A stretch of 64,000 nucleotides of DNA from Mycobacterium szulgai (GTDB taxonomy: Bacteria; Actinomycetota; Actinomycetes; Mycobacteriales; Mycobacteriaceae). The DNA is taken from positions 26,114 to 90,113 of the forward strand of contig NZ_LQPW01000082.1 in NCBI RefSeq assembly GCF_002116635.1, written 5' to 3'. Under the pieces are notes generated by a model. The model made no database searches, was not told the DNA's origin, and saw only the letters and a program-made list of their open reading frames with translations. Positions 17,405 to 26,448 of this stretch are shown one piece after another. How positions within the stretch are numbered: position 1 is the stretch's first letter; the number at the start of each line of letters is the position of its first letter. The translations under genes and the position numbers were made by a program.

Positions 17405-18685
17405 ATGGCTGAACCGTCTCTTCTCACCGCCGACAATGGCCTGCCCTCTGGAGTCCAGGGTGCCTGCGATTCACGCTTCCTGAACGTCATTCGCGCGTTC
17501 GCCGGGCTGTACCCGGGCCGCAAGTTCGGCGGCGGCGCACTCTCGGTCTATCTCGAGGGCCGGCCTGTCGTCGACGTGTGGACCGGCTGGTCGGATCGCA
17601 AAGGCGAGGTGGCATGGACCGCCGACACCGGGGCGATGGTGTTCTCGGCGACCAAAGGGTTGGCGGCCACCATCATTCATCTGCTGGTCGACCGGGGATT
17701 GCTGGCCTACGACGCGCCGGTCGCCGAATACTGGCCGGAGTTCGCAGCCAACGGCAAGTCCGAGATCACCGTCAGCGACGTGTTGCGGCATCGGGCCGGG
17801 CTGTCACACCTCAAGGGCGTCGGCAAGGACGAGGTCATGGACCACCTGCTGATGGAGGAGCGGCTTGCCGCGGCGCCGCTGGACCGCACGCACGGAAAAA
17901 TGGCCTATCACGCCATTACCTACGGATGGCTGCTGTCGGGGCTGGCCCGTGCGGTGACCGGCAAGGGGATGCGCGAACTGTTCCGCGAAGAGCTGGCCCG
18001 CCCGCTCAATACCGACGGTCTGCATCTGGGCCGGCCACCGGCCGACTCACCGACCACAGCGGCGCAGACGCTGGTTCCGCAAGCCAAGATTCCGACTCCG
18101 CTGCTCGATTTCATCGCGCCGAAAGTGGCGGGCCTATCGTTCTCGGGGCTTCTGGGCTCGATCTACTTCCCGGGCATGATGTCGATGTTGCAGGGCGACA
18201 TGCCCTTTCTGGACGGTGAGCTGCCGGCGGTCAACGGGGTGGTGACCGCGCGTGCGCTCGCCAAGACGTATGCGGTGCTGGCCAATGACGGCGTGATCGA
18301 CGGAACCCGGCTACTCTCGTCCGAGGCGGTGTCCGGCATGAAGGGCAAGGCCGAGCTGTGGCCGGATCTGAATCTCGGTCTTCCGTTCACCTACCACCAG
18401 GGCTACCAATCATCCCCAGTGCCAGGGTTTTTGGAGGGGTACGGCCACATCGGTCTGGGCGGCACGGTCGGATGGGCAGATCCGGAGTCCGGCGCCTCGT
18501 TCGGCTACGTGCACAACCGGTTGTTGACGCTGCTGTTGTTCGACGTTGGTTCGTTTGCGGGCTTGGCTCCGTTGCTCAGCGGCGCCGTCTCAGCCGTACG
18601 CGATGATGAACCGCTGGAAGTCCCGGACTTCGGTGCCCCGTTCTTCGAACCCGACGAACCCGATGAGCAGGAGCCCGCATCCTAG
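17405..18685 (+). CDS. lipD: Beta-lactamase-fold lipase/esterase LipD
   Basis: A 426-residue EstB-type serine esterase. The catalytic S-x-x-K is SATK (Ser81, Lys84), followed by a Tyr-containing motif in KMAYHAITYGWLLSG and the C-terminal GYGHIGLGGTVGWADPESG. No signal peptide is seen. The position and sequence fit H37Rv LipD (Rv1923), reported as a lipase. The start is uncertain: MAEPSLL at 17405 is chosen, with MHGMAEP at 17396 an alternative; the longest frame begins at 17336 but that extension looks like noncoding sequence. The acidic C-terminus (EPDEPDEQEP) is unusual but continuous. Confidence 0.88.
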   Translation: MAEPSLLTADNGLPSGVQGACDSRFLNVIRAFAGLYPGRKFGGGALSVYLEGRPVVDVWTGWSDRKGEVAWTADTGAMVFSATKGLAATIIHLLVDRGLLAYDAPVAEYWPEFAANGKSEITVSDVLRHRAGLSHLKGVGKDEVMDHLLMEERLAAAPLDRTHGKMAYHAITYGWLLSGLARAVTGKGMRELFREELARPLNTDGLHLGRPPADSPTTAAQTLVPQAKIPTPLLDFIAPKVAGLSFSGLLGSIYFPGMMSMLQGDMPFLDGELPAVNGVVTARALAKTYAVLANDGVIDGTRLLSSEAVSGMKGKAELWPDLNLGLPFTYHQGYQSSPVPGFLEGYGHIGLGGTVGWADPESGASFGYVHNRLLTLLLFDVGSFAGLAPLLSGAVSAVRDDEPLEVPDFGAPFFEPDEPDEQEPAS

Positions 18686-18688
18686 GTT

Positions 18689-19411
18689 TCAGAACGTTGC
18701 TCGTGCCAGAAACCGGTTGAGCGCCGCCACATCGCCGTCGATTTCCACCTGAGCGATGCGGCGACGGCCCCACAACAGCAGCACCAGATCGGATGCGGAC
18801 GCGCTCACCCTGACATCGGCACTGGCGGCGGCCGGCGCAGACTCACACGCTCCGCCTCCGGCGCGAACTGTCCAGTCCACGTCGATATCGTTGGCGCGCA
18901 ACGCAATTACCTGCACGGGCCCGTCCAGATCGTTGGACATACCTGGCAGCACATCGTCGAGGAACTCCGCGACCCCATCTGCGGCCAATGTCTTCTCGAT
19001 GGGCACGTCGGCCCCACCCGCCGTCTCGGCATCCCAGCGGTGCACCGCGGTCTCGTGCGCAACGCGACGCAAAATGAAGCCGACCTCCTTGCGGCGTCCC
19101 CAGGTCCACGCGGGCGTGCTGGGGTCCACCCGGCCCAGGGTGTCCACGGTGTCCCGCAGGCCGTCGCGAAACCACTGCACAACGGCCTTCTCGTCCGGTC
19201 GGGGGGGCTCCTGGTAGGTGTCGGGTCCGGCGACGGCTCCGGTGGCGGCCCCCCTCCAGAAGGTGTGCGCATTGCCCACGTGCCACACCAGATCGGCGAT
19301 GGTCCACCCGGGACAGCTGGGAACCCCGCGGCCCAGCCCGGCTAGGTGAGCGACAGCAGCGATCCGATTGCCATCGCGTTGTAGCGCAGCGATGTAGTCG
19401 GTCGGTTGCAT
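18689..19411 (-). CDS. MDMPI-family (mycothiol-dependent isomerase-like, DinB-fold) protein
   Basis: A 240-residue protein with an N-terminal DinB-like helical bundle (CPGWTIADLVWHVGNAHTFW, and the typical HETAVHRWDAE helix) and a C-terminal MDMPI_C-like domain ending DLVLLLWGRR. The family includes mycothiol-dependent maleylpyruvate isomerase; many members have no known substrate. Histidines in LVWHVG and HETAVH fit the metal site. ATG 19411 (MQPTDY) is chosen; the open frame further upstream lacks homologous character. It ends 3 bp from the convergent lipD stop. It is not part of the H37Rv order I remember. Confidence 0.82.
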   Translation of the reverse strand: MQPTDYIAALQRDGNRIAAVAHLAGLGRGVPSCPGWTIADLVWHVGNAHTFWRGAATGAVAGPDTYQEPPRPDEKAVVQWFRDGLRDTVDTLGRVDPSTPAWTWGRRKEVGFILRRVAHETAVHRWDAETAGGADVPIEKTLAADGVAEFLDDVLPGMSNDLDGPVQVIALRANDIDVDWTVRAGGGACESAPAAASADVRVSASASDLVLLLWGRRRIAQVEIDGDVAALNRFLARATF

Positions 19412-19518
19412 CGCGAGTGATCGTACTGCTGATGGGGCCGCCGATGGCGCCGAGCGTGCACTGAGCGCGCAGAACCGGCCGGCGGATTCCGCAGGGACTG
19501 CGCGCTCGGCGAGCATCC

Positions 19519-19896
19519 CTACAGCTCGTAAAGCAGTATCCACACCAGCGCTACGGCCATCACCAGTAGCACCGCCAGGATTGCCGCGCGAAATATCCGC
19601 GACTGGCGATGAAACCAGGCCCGCAATTGTGTGAAACGCCAATCGGTCCACGCGTACGCGCGCGCCGCCCAGTGCAGTTCGACTGCGAGGAGGCGAAATG
19701 CGACCAGCACCGCCGGGATACCCGCCTCGGGGAGTAACACGATCAGCGGGACGGACGCGACCAAGAGCACGCCACCGACGACGGCAAGCACTGCACGAAG
19801 CGGCATCGGCCGGGCCCGGCCCCGCTCGCGGTAGGCGAGCACCCTAGCCAGCGCGGCCTCGCGGGTCGTGTTCGGTACACGGTCGCCCGAGTCCAT
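19519..19896 (-). CDS. Small two-TM membrane protein (Rv1924c-like)
   Basis: A 125-residue protein with a charged N-terminus (MDSGDRVPNT, then AYRERGRARP). A hydrophobic hairpin spans about residues 36-65 (LRAVLAVVGGVLLVASVPLI onward), and a last helix (AAILAVLLVMAVALVWILLY) ends the protein. The layout resembles TIGR02611-like actinobacterial membrane proteins. Size and position match Rv1924c next to fadD31. The function is unknown. ATG 19896 leaves 73 bp to the divergent fadD31 start, so the promoters overlap. Confidence 0.8.
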   Translation of the reverse strand: MDSGDRVPNTTREAALARVLAYRERGRARPMPLRAVLAVVGGVLLVASVPLIVLLPEAGIPAVLVAFRLLAVELHWAARAYAWTDWRFTQLRAWFHRQSRIFRAAILAVLLVMAVALVWILLYEL

Positions 19897-19969
19897 CGCT
19901 GGGACTCTAGTGGACTCGGTCGCGATGCCGAACCCGTTTCCGACGAGAGCGCTTGAATAGACTGCGCCT

Positions 19970-21832
19970 ATGAATTCCGGTTCGCAGCAGGACTCCGTAG
20001 CGCCAAAAGGCCTGCTAAAGATCGAGGATTGCCTGGACGCCGACGGCGGGATCGCATTGCCGGCGGGGACCACGCTGATCTCACTCATCGAGCGCAACGT
20101 CGCAAACGTCGGCGATCTGGTGGCTTATCGATACCTGGACTACGCACGCTCTGAGGGAAATGCCCACGAGGTGACCTGGGCCCAACTCGGCGTCCGACTG
20201 GACGCCATCGGCGCACAGGTGCAGCAGTTCGCGGGTCCCGGCGACCGCGTCGCGGTCCTGGCGCCGCAGGGCATCGACTATGTAGCCGGCTTCTACGCGG
20301 CGATCAAGGCAGGCACCATCGCCGTGCCGTTGTTCGCTCCCGAACTACCGGGCCACGCCGAGCGTCTCGAGACGGCGCTTCGCGATTCACAGCCCACAGT
20401 CGTGCTGACAACGACGACGGCCAACGCCGCGGTGGAGAGTTTTCTGGCCAACCTCCCGCAGGTGCAGCGGCCCCGCGTCATCCTCATCGATCAGATACCC
20501 GACTCGGCTGGGGACCTGTTCACTCATGTGGACCTGGACATGGACGCCGTTTCCCACCTGCAGTACACCTCGGGTGCCACCCGGCCGCCGGTCGGCGTGG
20601 AGATCACTCACCGAGCGGTCGGCACCAACCTGGTGCAGATGATCCTGTCGATCGACCTACTGAACCGCAACACCCACGGGGTCAGCTGGCTGCCGCTTTA
20701 TCACGACATGGGGTTGTCGATGATCGGCTTTCCGGCGGTCTACGGCGGGCACTCCACGCTGATGTCGCCCGCCGCGTTTGTCCGCAGGCCGCAACGATGG
20801 ATCCAGGCCTTATCAGCCGGGTCGAGGACCGGGCGCGTGGTCACCGCCGCGCCGAACTTCGCCTACGAGTGGGCAGCGCAGCGCGGACTGCCCACCGACG
20901 GCGAAGACATCGACCTGCGCAACGTCGTGCTGATCATCGGTTCAGAACCGGTCAGCATCGATGCGGTAACGACGTTCAATAAAGCGTTCGCACCCTACGG
21001 ATTACCGCGCACCGCGTTCAAGCCCTCCTATGGCATCGCCGAAGCGACCCTGATGATCGCCACTATCGATCACAATGCCGAGACGACGGTTGCCTACTTC
21101 GACCGCGAGCAACTGGCGGTCAATAAGGCGGTACGGGTCGCCCCTGATGCCCCTAATGCGATGGTGCAAGTGTCGTGCGGTCAGATCGCGCGCAGCCTGT
21201 GGGGAGTCATAGTGAATCCCGATACCGGCAGCGAGCTGCCCGACGGCGACGTCGGCGAAGTCTGGCTGCAGGGCGACAACGTGGGCCGGGGCTATTGGGC
21301 GCGGCCCGAGGAGACCCGCCGGACATTCGGCGCCAGGCTGAAGTCGCAGCTCAGCGAAAGCAGCCACGCCGAGGGATCGGTGATCGCGGGCAATTGGCTG
21401 CGTACCGGCGATCTCGGCGTATACCTCGACGGCGAGCTGTATGTCACCGGCCGCATCGCCGATCTGGTGACAATCGGTGGGCGCAACCATTATCCGCAGG
21501 ACCTCGAAGCGACCGCGACCGAAGCGTCGCCGATGGTACGCCGTGGATACGTCACGGCGTTCACGATTCCGTCCGACTTCCATGACCAGCAAGATGACCA
21601 ACAAGACGACCGGCAATTGGTGATCATCGCCGAACGGGCCGCGGGCACCAGCCGCGCAGATCCGCAGCCGGCAATCGAGGCGATCCGAACGGCGGTGTCG
21701 CACCGCCACGGATTAACGGTCGCCGATGTCCGCTTTTTGCCCGCCGGCGCAATTCCGCGCACCACCAGCGGCAAGCTGGCGCGTCGGGCCTGCCGCGCCC
21801 AGTACCTCAGTGGTGTATTGGGCGCGCATTAG
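19970..21832 (+). CDS. fadD31: Fatty-acyl-AMP ligase FadD31
   Basis: A 620-residue adenylate-forming enzyme of the FAAL class, which activates fatty acids as acyl-AMP for transfer to polyketide synthases. Motifs in order are LQYTSGATRPPVGVEITH (A3-like, residues about 196-213), WLPLYHDMGL, SYGIAEATL, WLRTGDLG and the C-terminal lysine in TTSGKLARR. The length equals H37Rv FadD31 (Rv1925). No PKS or ACP lies beside it, so its acceptor must be encoded elsewhere. It converges on mpt63 with 15 bp between the stops. Confidence 0.94.
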   Translation: MNSGSQQDSVAPKGLLKIEDCLDADGGIALPAGTTLISLIERNVANVGDLVAYRYLDYARSEGNAHEVTWAQLGVRLDAIGAQVQQFAGPGDRVAVLAPQGIDYVAGFYAAIKAGTIAVPLFAPELPGHAERLETALRDSQPTVVLTTTTANAAVESFLANLPQVQRPRVILIDQIPDSAGDLFTHVDLDMDAVSHLQYTSGATRPPVGVEITHRAVGTNLVQMILSIDLLNRNTHGVSWLPLYHDMGLSMIGFPAVYGGHSTLMSPAAFVRRPQRWIQALSAGSRTGRVVTAAPNFAYEWAAQRGLPTDGEDIDLRNVVLIIGSEPVSIDAVTTFNKAFAPYGLPRTAFKPSYGIAEATLMIATIDHNAETTVAYFDREQLAVNKAVRVAPDAPNAMVQVSCGQIARSLWGVIVNPDTGSELPDGDVGEVWLQGDNVGRGYWARPEETRRTFGARLKSQLSESSHAEGSVIAGNWLRTGDLGVYLDGELYVTGRIADLVTIGGRNHYPQDLEATATEASPMVRRGYVTAFTIPSDFHDQQDDQQDDRQLVIIAERAAGTSRADPQPAIEAIRTAVSHRHGLTVADVRFLPAGAIPRTTSGKLARRACRAQYLSGVLGAH

Positions 21833-21847
21833 CTTGCGTCTATAGGC

Positions 21848-22327
21848 TCATGGCCCCCAAATCAGCAGATCTTCCATTCCGTTATTCATTGCCACAATGG
21901 TCGGCGACGGCCCGGTGACATCGAAGTAGATTTTGCCGCTGGCTTGCGCACCCTGCGGGATTGTGGCTCCGCTAATGGTGTTGGGACCCGAAGCCATCCA
22001 AAGGACGCGGTAGTTGACGCCGTCGGCGGTGCGGGCGTTGAACTGCGAGATGGCCGGGGTGACAGGGCCCGAGATCGCGTTGACGGTGGCGGTGGCTTCC
22101 CAGAGCTGGCCGGCCACCGGATAACCCGGAATGGTGTCGGTGCTGGATTTGAGGTCACTGACTTTCCAGCCGAGAACGACTTGGCCAACCGAGTCGGTCA
22201 TTGTCAGCTCACTGCCGAGTTTGCCGGTGATCGGATAGGCCGCCGAACTAATCGGTGCATTGGTGAGCGCAATCGTCGTCATGCCCACGATCGCTAGTGC
22301 GGTCTTTATCATCGTGGTGATCTTCAT
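21848..22327 (-). CDS. mpt63: Mpt63 secreted immunogenic protein
   Basis: A 159-residue secreted protein with a Sec signal peptide (MKITTMIKTALAIVGMTTIA, cleavage likely near SSA-AYPI at about residue 29) and an immunoglobulin-like beta-sandwich domain (YPITGKLGSELTMTDSVGQV, VNYRVLWMASGPNTISGA). The length equals H37Rv Mpt63 (Rv1926c), a major culture-filtrate antigen of unknown function. ATG 22327 has GGAGGA 5-10 nt upstream. It diverges from the arylsulfatase across 150 bp. Confidence 0.93.
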   Translation of the reverse strand: MKITTMIKTALAIVGMTTIALTNAPISSAAYPITGKLGSELTMTDSVGQVVLGWKVSDLKSSTDTIPGYPVAGQLWEATATVNAISGPVTPAISQFNARTADGVNYRVLWMASGPNTISGATIPQGAQASGKIYFDVTGPSPTIVAMNNGMEDLLIWGP

Positions 22328-22477
22328 TGGTCCTCCACTGCTCGATTTGGGTGACCCCATCATTCGGAACCACCCGGCGCGATAGACACTTTAATCCGCA
22401 AATGTCGAGCGATTCCAGAAGTTCAGTGCTAAGCAGCTGTAATTGCGCGAGCAGATCACTATCCCAAAGGAGGCACG

Positions 22478-24802
22478 GTGGGCGACCTACCGCGTGCAGA
22501 GAAACCGTTCGGCGGCGTCGTCAACCCATCGGCCGCGGATTCAACACCGGTCACACCGGCGATCACCTACCCGCCTGCCGACGCGCCGAACGTCGTCGTG
22601 GTACTGCTTGATGACGTCGGCTTTGGCGCCTCATCGACATTCGGCGGGCCCGTCCCGACACCGGCGCTCGATCGGATCGCAGCTAACGGGCTGCGCTACA
22701 ACCAGTTTCACACGACCGCCTTGTGCTCGCCGACACGCGCGGCACTGCTGACCGGCCGCAATCATCACAGTGCGCACATGGGCACTATTTGCGAAATCGC
22801 CTACGGATTCCCCGGCTACGACAGCGTGCTCCCACAGAGCACCGCCACAGTGGCGCAAGTCCTGCGGATGAACGGGTACAACACAGCGCTGTTCGGCAAG
22901 GCCCACCTCACCCCAACCTGGGAGATCGGTCCCGCCGGACCGTTCGACCGCTGGCCGACCGGCCTCGGCTTCGAACGCTTCTACGGCTTCTTAGGCGGCG
23001 ATACCTCCCAGTACGAACCGGCGCTCTATGACCAGACCACACCGGTTGAGCCGTATGTCGGGCGCGATGACTACCACCTCAGTGAGGACCTTGCCGATAA
23101 GGCGATCGAATGGATCCGGCTGCAGCAGACGTCGGCACCGGGCAAACCGTTCTTCGTCTACTTCGCTCCGGGCGCGACACACAGCCCGCACCAGGTGTGG
23201 CCGGAGTGGTCGGACCGGTTTGCCGGCCAATTCGACGACGGCTGGGATGCCCTGCGGGACAGGATATTCGCCCGTCAGATCGAGCTGGGCATCGTTCCGG
23301 CCGGAACCCGGTTGACGCCGCGACCCGAACAGATTCCCGGTTGGGCGGACTACGACGATCGGTACAAGCCGGTGGCCCGGCGCCTGATGGAGGTGTACGC
23401 AGGCTTCCTGGCCCACACCGATGCTCAGATCGAACGGGTCATCCACGCCATCGACGAGTTAGGGCAATGGGACAACACGCTATTCATCTACGTGTGCGGC
23501 GACAACGGCGCCTCGGCGGAGGGAACGCTACACGGCGCGTGGAGCTGCCCGGCGTTTCAAAACGGGCTGCCCGAAGACCCGGAATGGCTGCTGGCTCATA
23601 TGGCCGACTTCGGTACTGCGCGATGCGAAAACCACTACAACGTCGGGTGGGCGTGGGCGCTGGACGCACCGTTTCAGTGGATGAAGCAGGTGGCGTCCCA
23701 TTTCGGGGGGACCCGTAACGGACTGGCGATCTCATGGCCCCGGGGAATCACCGCGGCAGGGGAGCAGCGCAGCCAGTTCCATCACGTTATCGACATCGTT
23801 CCCACCATCCTCGATGCCGCCGGAATCGAGATGCCGCAGCGCGTCAACGGAATCGAACAAAAGCCGATCGAGGGCGTCAGCATGCGGTACTCGTTCGACT
23901 CCGCGGCCGCAGATAGCCGCCGGACCACCCAATACTTTGAGATCTTCGGCAATCGCGCTGTGTACCAACAGGGTTGGATAGCGTCTTGCTTCCATGGCCG
24001 ACTGCCCTGGGTCCGTACCGGGAGCCACCCGTTCGGCGATACCGAGCGCTGGGAGCTCTACCACCTTTCCGACGATTTCAGCCAGGGCGTCGACCTCGCC
24101 GAGCAGTACCCCGACAAACTCGCCGAACTCAAGGCCGTCTTCGACGCCGAAGCACGCAAGTATGACGTCTACCCGCTCAGCGACGCGACGCTGGCCCGTG
24201 CGTTGCCCGTCAACCGGCCGAGTCTGCTCGGCGACCGCACCTCGGTGACCTACTACGCCGATCATGTGCGCATCCCAGAACCCGCGACCCTGGCCTACAC
24301 CAGCACATCGTTCGACTTGCGGGCACAGTTGCAGATACCGCAGGGAGGCGCACGGGGAGTGGTGATCTGCATCGGCGGGTCGATGGCCGGCTGGACGTTG
24401 TACGTGCAAGACGGCATCCCCATCTTCACCTACAACTATCTCGGGCACGAGCTCACCACCGTGGCGGCGACCGACCCGCTACCGGAAGGCGCGGTCGCCC
24501 TTGGCCTTTCGTTTGACTATGACGGTGGCGGACTCGGCAAGGGCGCGTCGGTGACGCTGCGCGTCGACGAGTCCGAGGTGGCGACCGGCCACATCGAGCG
24601 CACGGTTCCGTTCCGGTTCTCGATGAGCGGCGAAACCCTGGACGTCGGCGTCGATACCGGATCGCCGGTCGCGCCGTATGGCCAGGCATTCGCATTCACC
24701 GGCGGTATCGACCGCATCGACGTCAGCGTTGCGCCGCGCGCCGCCGATCTGGCCGCAGCGATCGCCGAGGCCGAGATGCGTGCTGCCGTCAGCTCGCAAT
24801 AG
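22478..24802 (+). CDS. Arylsulfatase, type I (formylglycine-dependent)
   Basis: A 774-residue sulfatase close in size to mycobacterial AtsA/AtsD. The metal-binding start VVVLLDDVGFG (Asp45-Asp46) is followed by the signature Cys83-Ser-Pro-Thr-Arg, whose cysteine must be converted to formylglycine by an FGE encoded elsewhere. GKAHLTP, FAPGATHSPH and VCGDNGAS supply further metal and sulfate ligands. It hydrolyses sulfate esters; no signal peptide is visible. GTG 22478 has a strong AAAGGAGG upstream. Its stop is 3 bp before the GAP-type membrane protein, so the two form an operon. It is absent between mpt63 and Rv1927 in H37Rv as I recall, hence likely inserted. Confidence 0.93.
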   Translation: MGDLPRAEKPFGGVVNPSAADSTPVTPAITYPPADAPNVVVVLLDDVGFGASSTFGGPVPTPALDRIAANGLRYNQFHTTALCSPTRAALLTGRNHHSAHMGTICEIAYGFPGYDSVLPQSTATVAQVLRMNGYNTALFGKAHLTPTWEIGPAGPFDRWPTGLGFERFYGFLGGDTSQYEPALYDQTTPVEPYVGRDDYHLSEDLADKAIEWIRLQQTSAPGKPFFVYFAPGATHSPHQVWPEWSDRFAGQFDDGWDALRDRIFARQIELGIVPAGTRLTPRPEQIPGWADYDDRYKPVARRLMEVYAGFLAHTDAQIERVIHAIDELGQWDNTLFIYVCGDNGASAEGTLHGAWSCPAFQNGLPEDPEWLLAHMADFGTARCENHYNVGWAWALDAPFQWMKQVASHFGGTRNGLAISWPRGITAAGEQRSQFHHVIDIVPTILDAAGIEMPQRVNGIEQKPIEGVSMRYSFDSAAADSRRTTQYFEIFGNRAVYQQGWIASCFHGRLPWVRTGSHPFGDTERWELYHLSDDFSQGVDLAEQYPDKLAELKAVFDAEARKYDVYPLSDATLARALPVNRPSLLGDRTSVTYYADHVRIPEPATLAYTSTSFDLRAQLQIPQGGARGVVICIGGSMAGWTLYVQDGIPIFTYNYLGHELTTVAATDPLPEGAVALGLSFDYDGGGLGKGASVTLRVDESEVATGHIERTVPFRFSMSGETLDVGVDTGSPVAPYGQAFAFTGGIDRIDVSVAPRAADLAAAIAEAEMRAAVSSQ

Positions 24803-24805
24803 GAG

Positions 24806-25483
24806 ATGGCCATGTGGAGCAGCCTTGCCCCGCTGATTCTTGGTGGCGCGCTGGAACCGATCGAGATCGCGATCACGATCATGTTGCTGGGCACGCCCTC
24901 TCGGGTCCGCGCGGCCGGCGCGTGGATCACCGGGCATGTGGGAACCCGCCTGTTGCAGGGCCTCGTTTTCGGCACCATCCTGCACTGGGGAGCCCGCAGC
25001 GCCGGCAACGGTCGCACCCATCACTGGATTATGTCGACCGTCCTGCTGGTGGTCGCCGTGCTATTTCTCGTCACGGCGGCGCGCGAGCTGTTGAGCGACG
25101 ACGATCCCAATTCGCCACCGCCGAAGTGGATGACGATGCTGATGTCGGCGACACCAACCAAGGCATTGTTCATCGGCGCCGGGGTGGTAACGGTTTCGGT
25201 GAAGTCCTGGGTCTTCACGCTCGCCGCGATCAGCGTGATCGGTAACGCCCGGCTGGATCGAGTCGCCAACATCGGGTCCTACATCGCCTTCGTACTGCTA
25301 GCAACGAGCGTGAACCTGCTCATCATCGGCCTGGCCGCATTCTTTCCCGATCAGTCGCGTTCCCTGCTGGACCGGGTTTTGCGCTGGCTGCGGGAAAAGA
25401 ACCGACCGATCATGGTCGTCGTCGGCCTGGTATTCGGGATCTGGTTCGGGGCCAAGGCCCTGCACGGCTTCGGGATCATGTAG
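24806..25483 (+). CDS. GAP/SfLAP-family membrane protein (sulfolipid-addressing-like)
   Basis: A 225-residue polytopic protein with about six hydrophobic segments, among them SLAPLILGGALEPIEIAITI, STVLLVVAVLFLVTAA, ALFIGAGVVTVSVKSWVFTL, GSYIAFVLLATSVNLLIIGL and MVVVGLVFGIWFGAKAL. The opening (LIxGGALEPIxIxITxMLLG) and overall layout match the GAP family, including Sap, which helps MmpL8 transport sulfolipid-1 precursors, and Gap, which helps move glycopeptidolipids. A role in export of a glycolipid is therefore inferred, not shown. It directly follows the sulfatase, with ATG 24806 placed 6 nt after GGAG. Confidence 0.82.
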   Translation: MAMWSSLAPLILGGALEPIEIAITIMLLGTPSRVRAAGAWITGHVGTRLLQGLVFGTILHWGARSAGNGRTHHWIMSTVLLVVAVLFLVTAARELLSDDDPNSPPPKWMTMLMSATPTKALFIGAGVVTVSVKSWVFTLAAISVIGNARLDRVANIGSYIAFVLLATSVNLLIIGLAAFFPDQSRSLLDRVLRWLREKNRPIMVVVGLVFGIWFGAKALHGFGIM

Positions 25484-25638
25484 CCCGGGGCGCCTTGGAA
25501 ATCCTGGCGCGAGGCTGTGCAGTTTGCCTTCGATTCCGGCTGATCGTGGCATTATCGCCAATTCCCTGGTAAGCCGCCCGCGCTTACTTTCAGAGCCTGC
25601 GAATTATTTCGTCTTGACTCGTCTGGCCGGAGGGCGAA

Positions 25639-26409
25639 TTGACTACGATGACCCGCTACCAGCGCGGGACGGCCGAGTATGCCGAAGCGTTCGCCGCCCT
25701 GCTGCGCAACTACGCCTCTCGCGAACAGTTGTATTCGGCGCTGCGCGACCTGGTGGCCCAGTTCCCCTCCGATGCCGTGGCCATCGATTGGGGCGCCGGC
25801 ACCGGTGACCTGACGCGGATTCTGCTGGAAAGCGTTGCCGCCGTCTATTCCGTCGAGCCGAGCGCCGCCATGCGCAGCGCTCTGGCCGCCAATTGTCCGG
25901 CGGCCCGGATTATCGACGGCACGATCATGAGCGCCGATCCGCCGCACTCCGCGCAGGTCGCGGTGCTCAGCCACGTCCTCTACCACGTTCCGGAGTGCGA
26001 ATGGGAGTCGCACGTCACGCGTGCAGCGAATTTCCTTTCCACCGACGGTGTGCTGCTAATTGCGCTGAAGGACGCCGAATCGGGCTGCAACCGAATGCTC
26101 GAGTATTTCGGTGCGCCGCGTTTCGACCTCCTGCGCGAAATGGCGCGGGTGCTGCGCCGGCACAAGGAATTTGACTTCGCCTTCTCCCACAGCTGTCACT
26201 CCGTGCGTACGACCTCCTTCTCAGATACATTGCAAATAGCGCGCTTTATGATGTCCGATCGCCCCGCGGAGGCGTTTATCGCGTTGCCGACCGAAGCGCA
26301 GTTTCGAGACTATGTCCGCACCCATTTCTGGGACGAGGAGAAGAAGGCCGGCGGATGGCGAACCGGCGACGTGTATTGCCTTGTGCGGCGTAACCCGCGT
26401 TGGGGATGA
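25639..26409 (+). CDS. Class I SAM-dependent methyltransferase
   Basis: A 256-residue Rossmann methyltransferase. Motif I is AIDWGAGTGDLTR (residues about 48-60), followed by the acidic loop YSVEPS, then the post-II segment QVAVLSHVLYHVP and FLSTDGVLLIALKD. A C-terminal variable part (FDFAFSHSCHSVRTTSFSDT) probably selects the acceptor. The start is ambiguous: TTG 25639 lies about 4 nt after GGAGGG, whereas ATG 25648 (MTRYQRG) is about 13 nt away. It follows the GAP gene after 155 bp of AT-richer DNA, so it may have its own promoter. Base composition in its 3' third is slightly lower in GC than its neighbours. Confidence 0.82.
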   Translation: MTTMTRYQRGTAEYAEAFAALLRNYASREQLYSALRDLVAQFPSDAVAIDWGAGTGDLTRILLESVAAVYSVEPSAAMRSALAANCPAARIIDGTIMSADPPHSAQVAVLSHVLYHVPECEWESHVTRAANFLSTDGVLLIALKDAESGCNRMLEYFGAPRFDLLREMARVLRRHKEFDFAFSHSCHSVRTTSFSDTLQIARFMMSDRPAEAFIALPTEAQFRDYVRTHFWDEEKKAGGWRTGDVYCLVRRNPRWG

Positions 26410-26448
26410 AATCGACGCGCGCAATACAACGCGTGCCAAGATATACCG

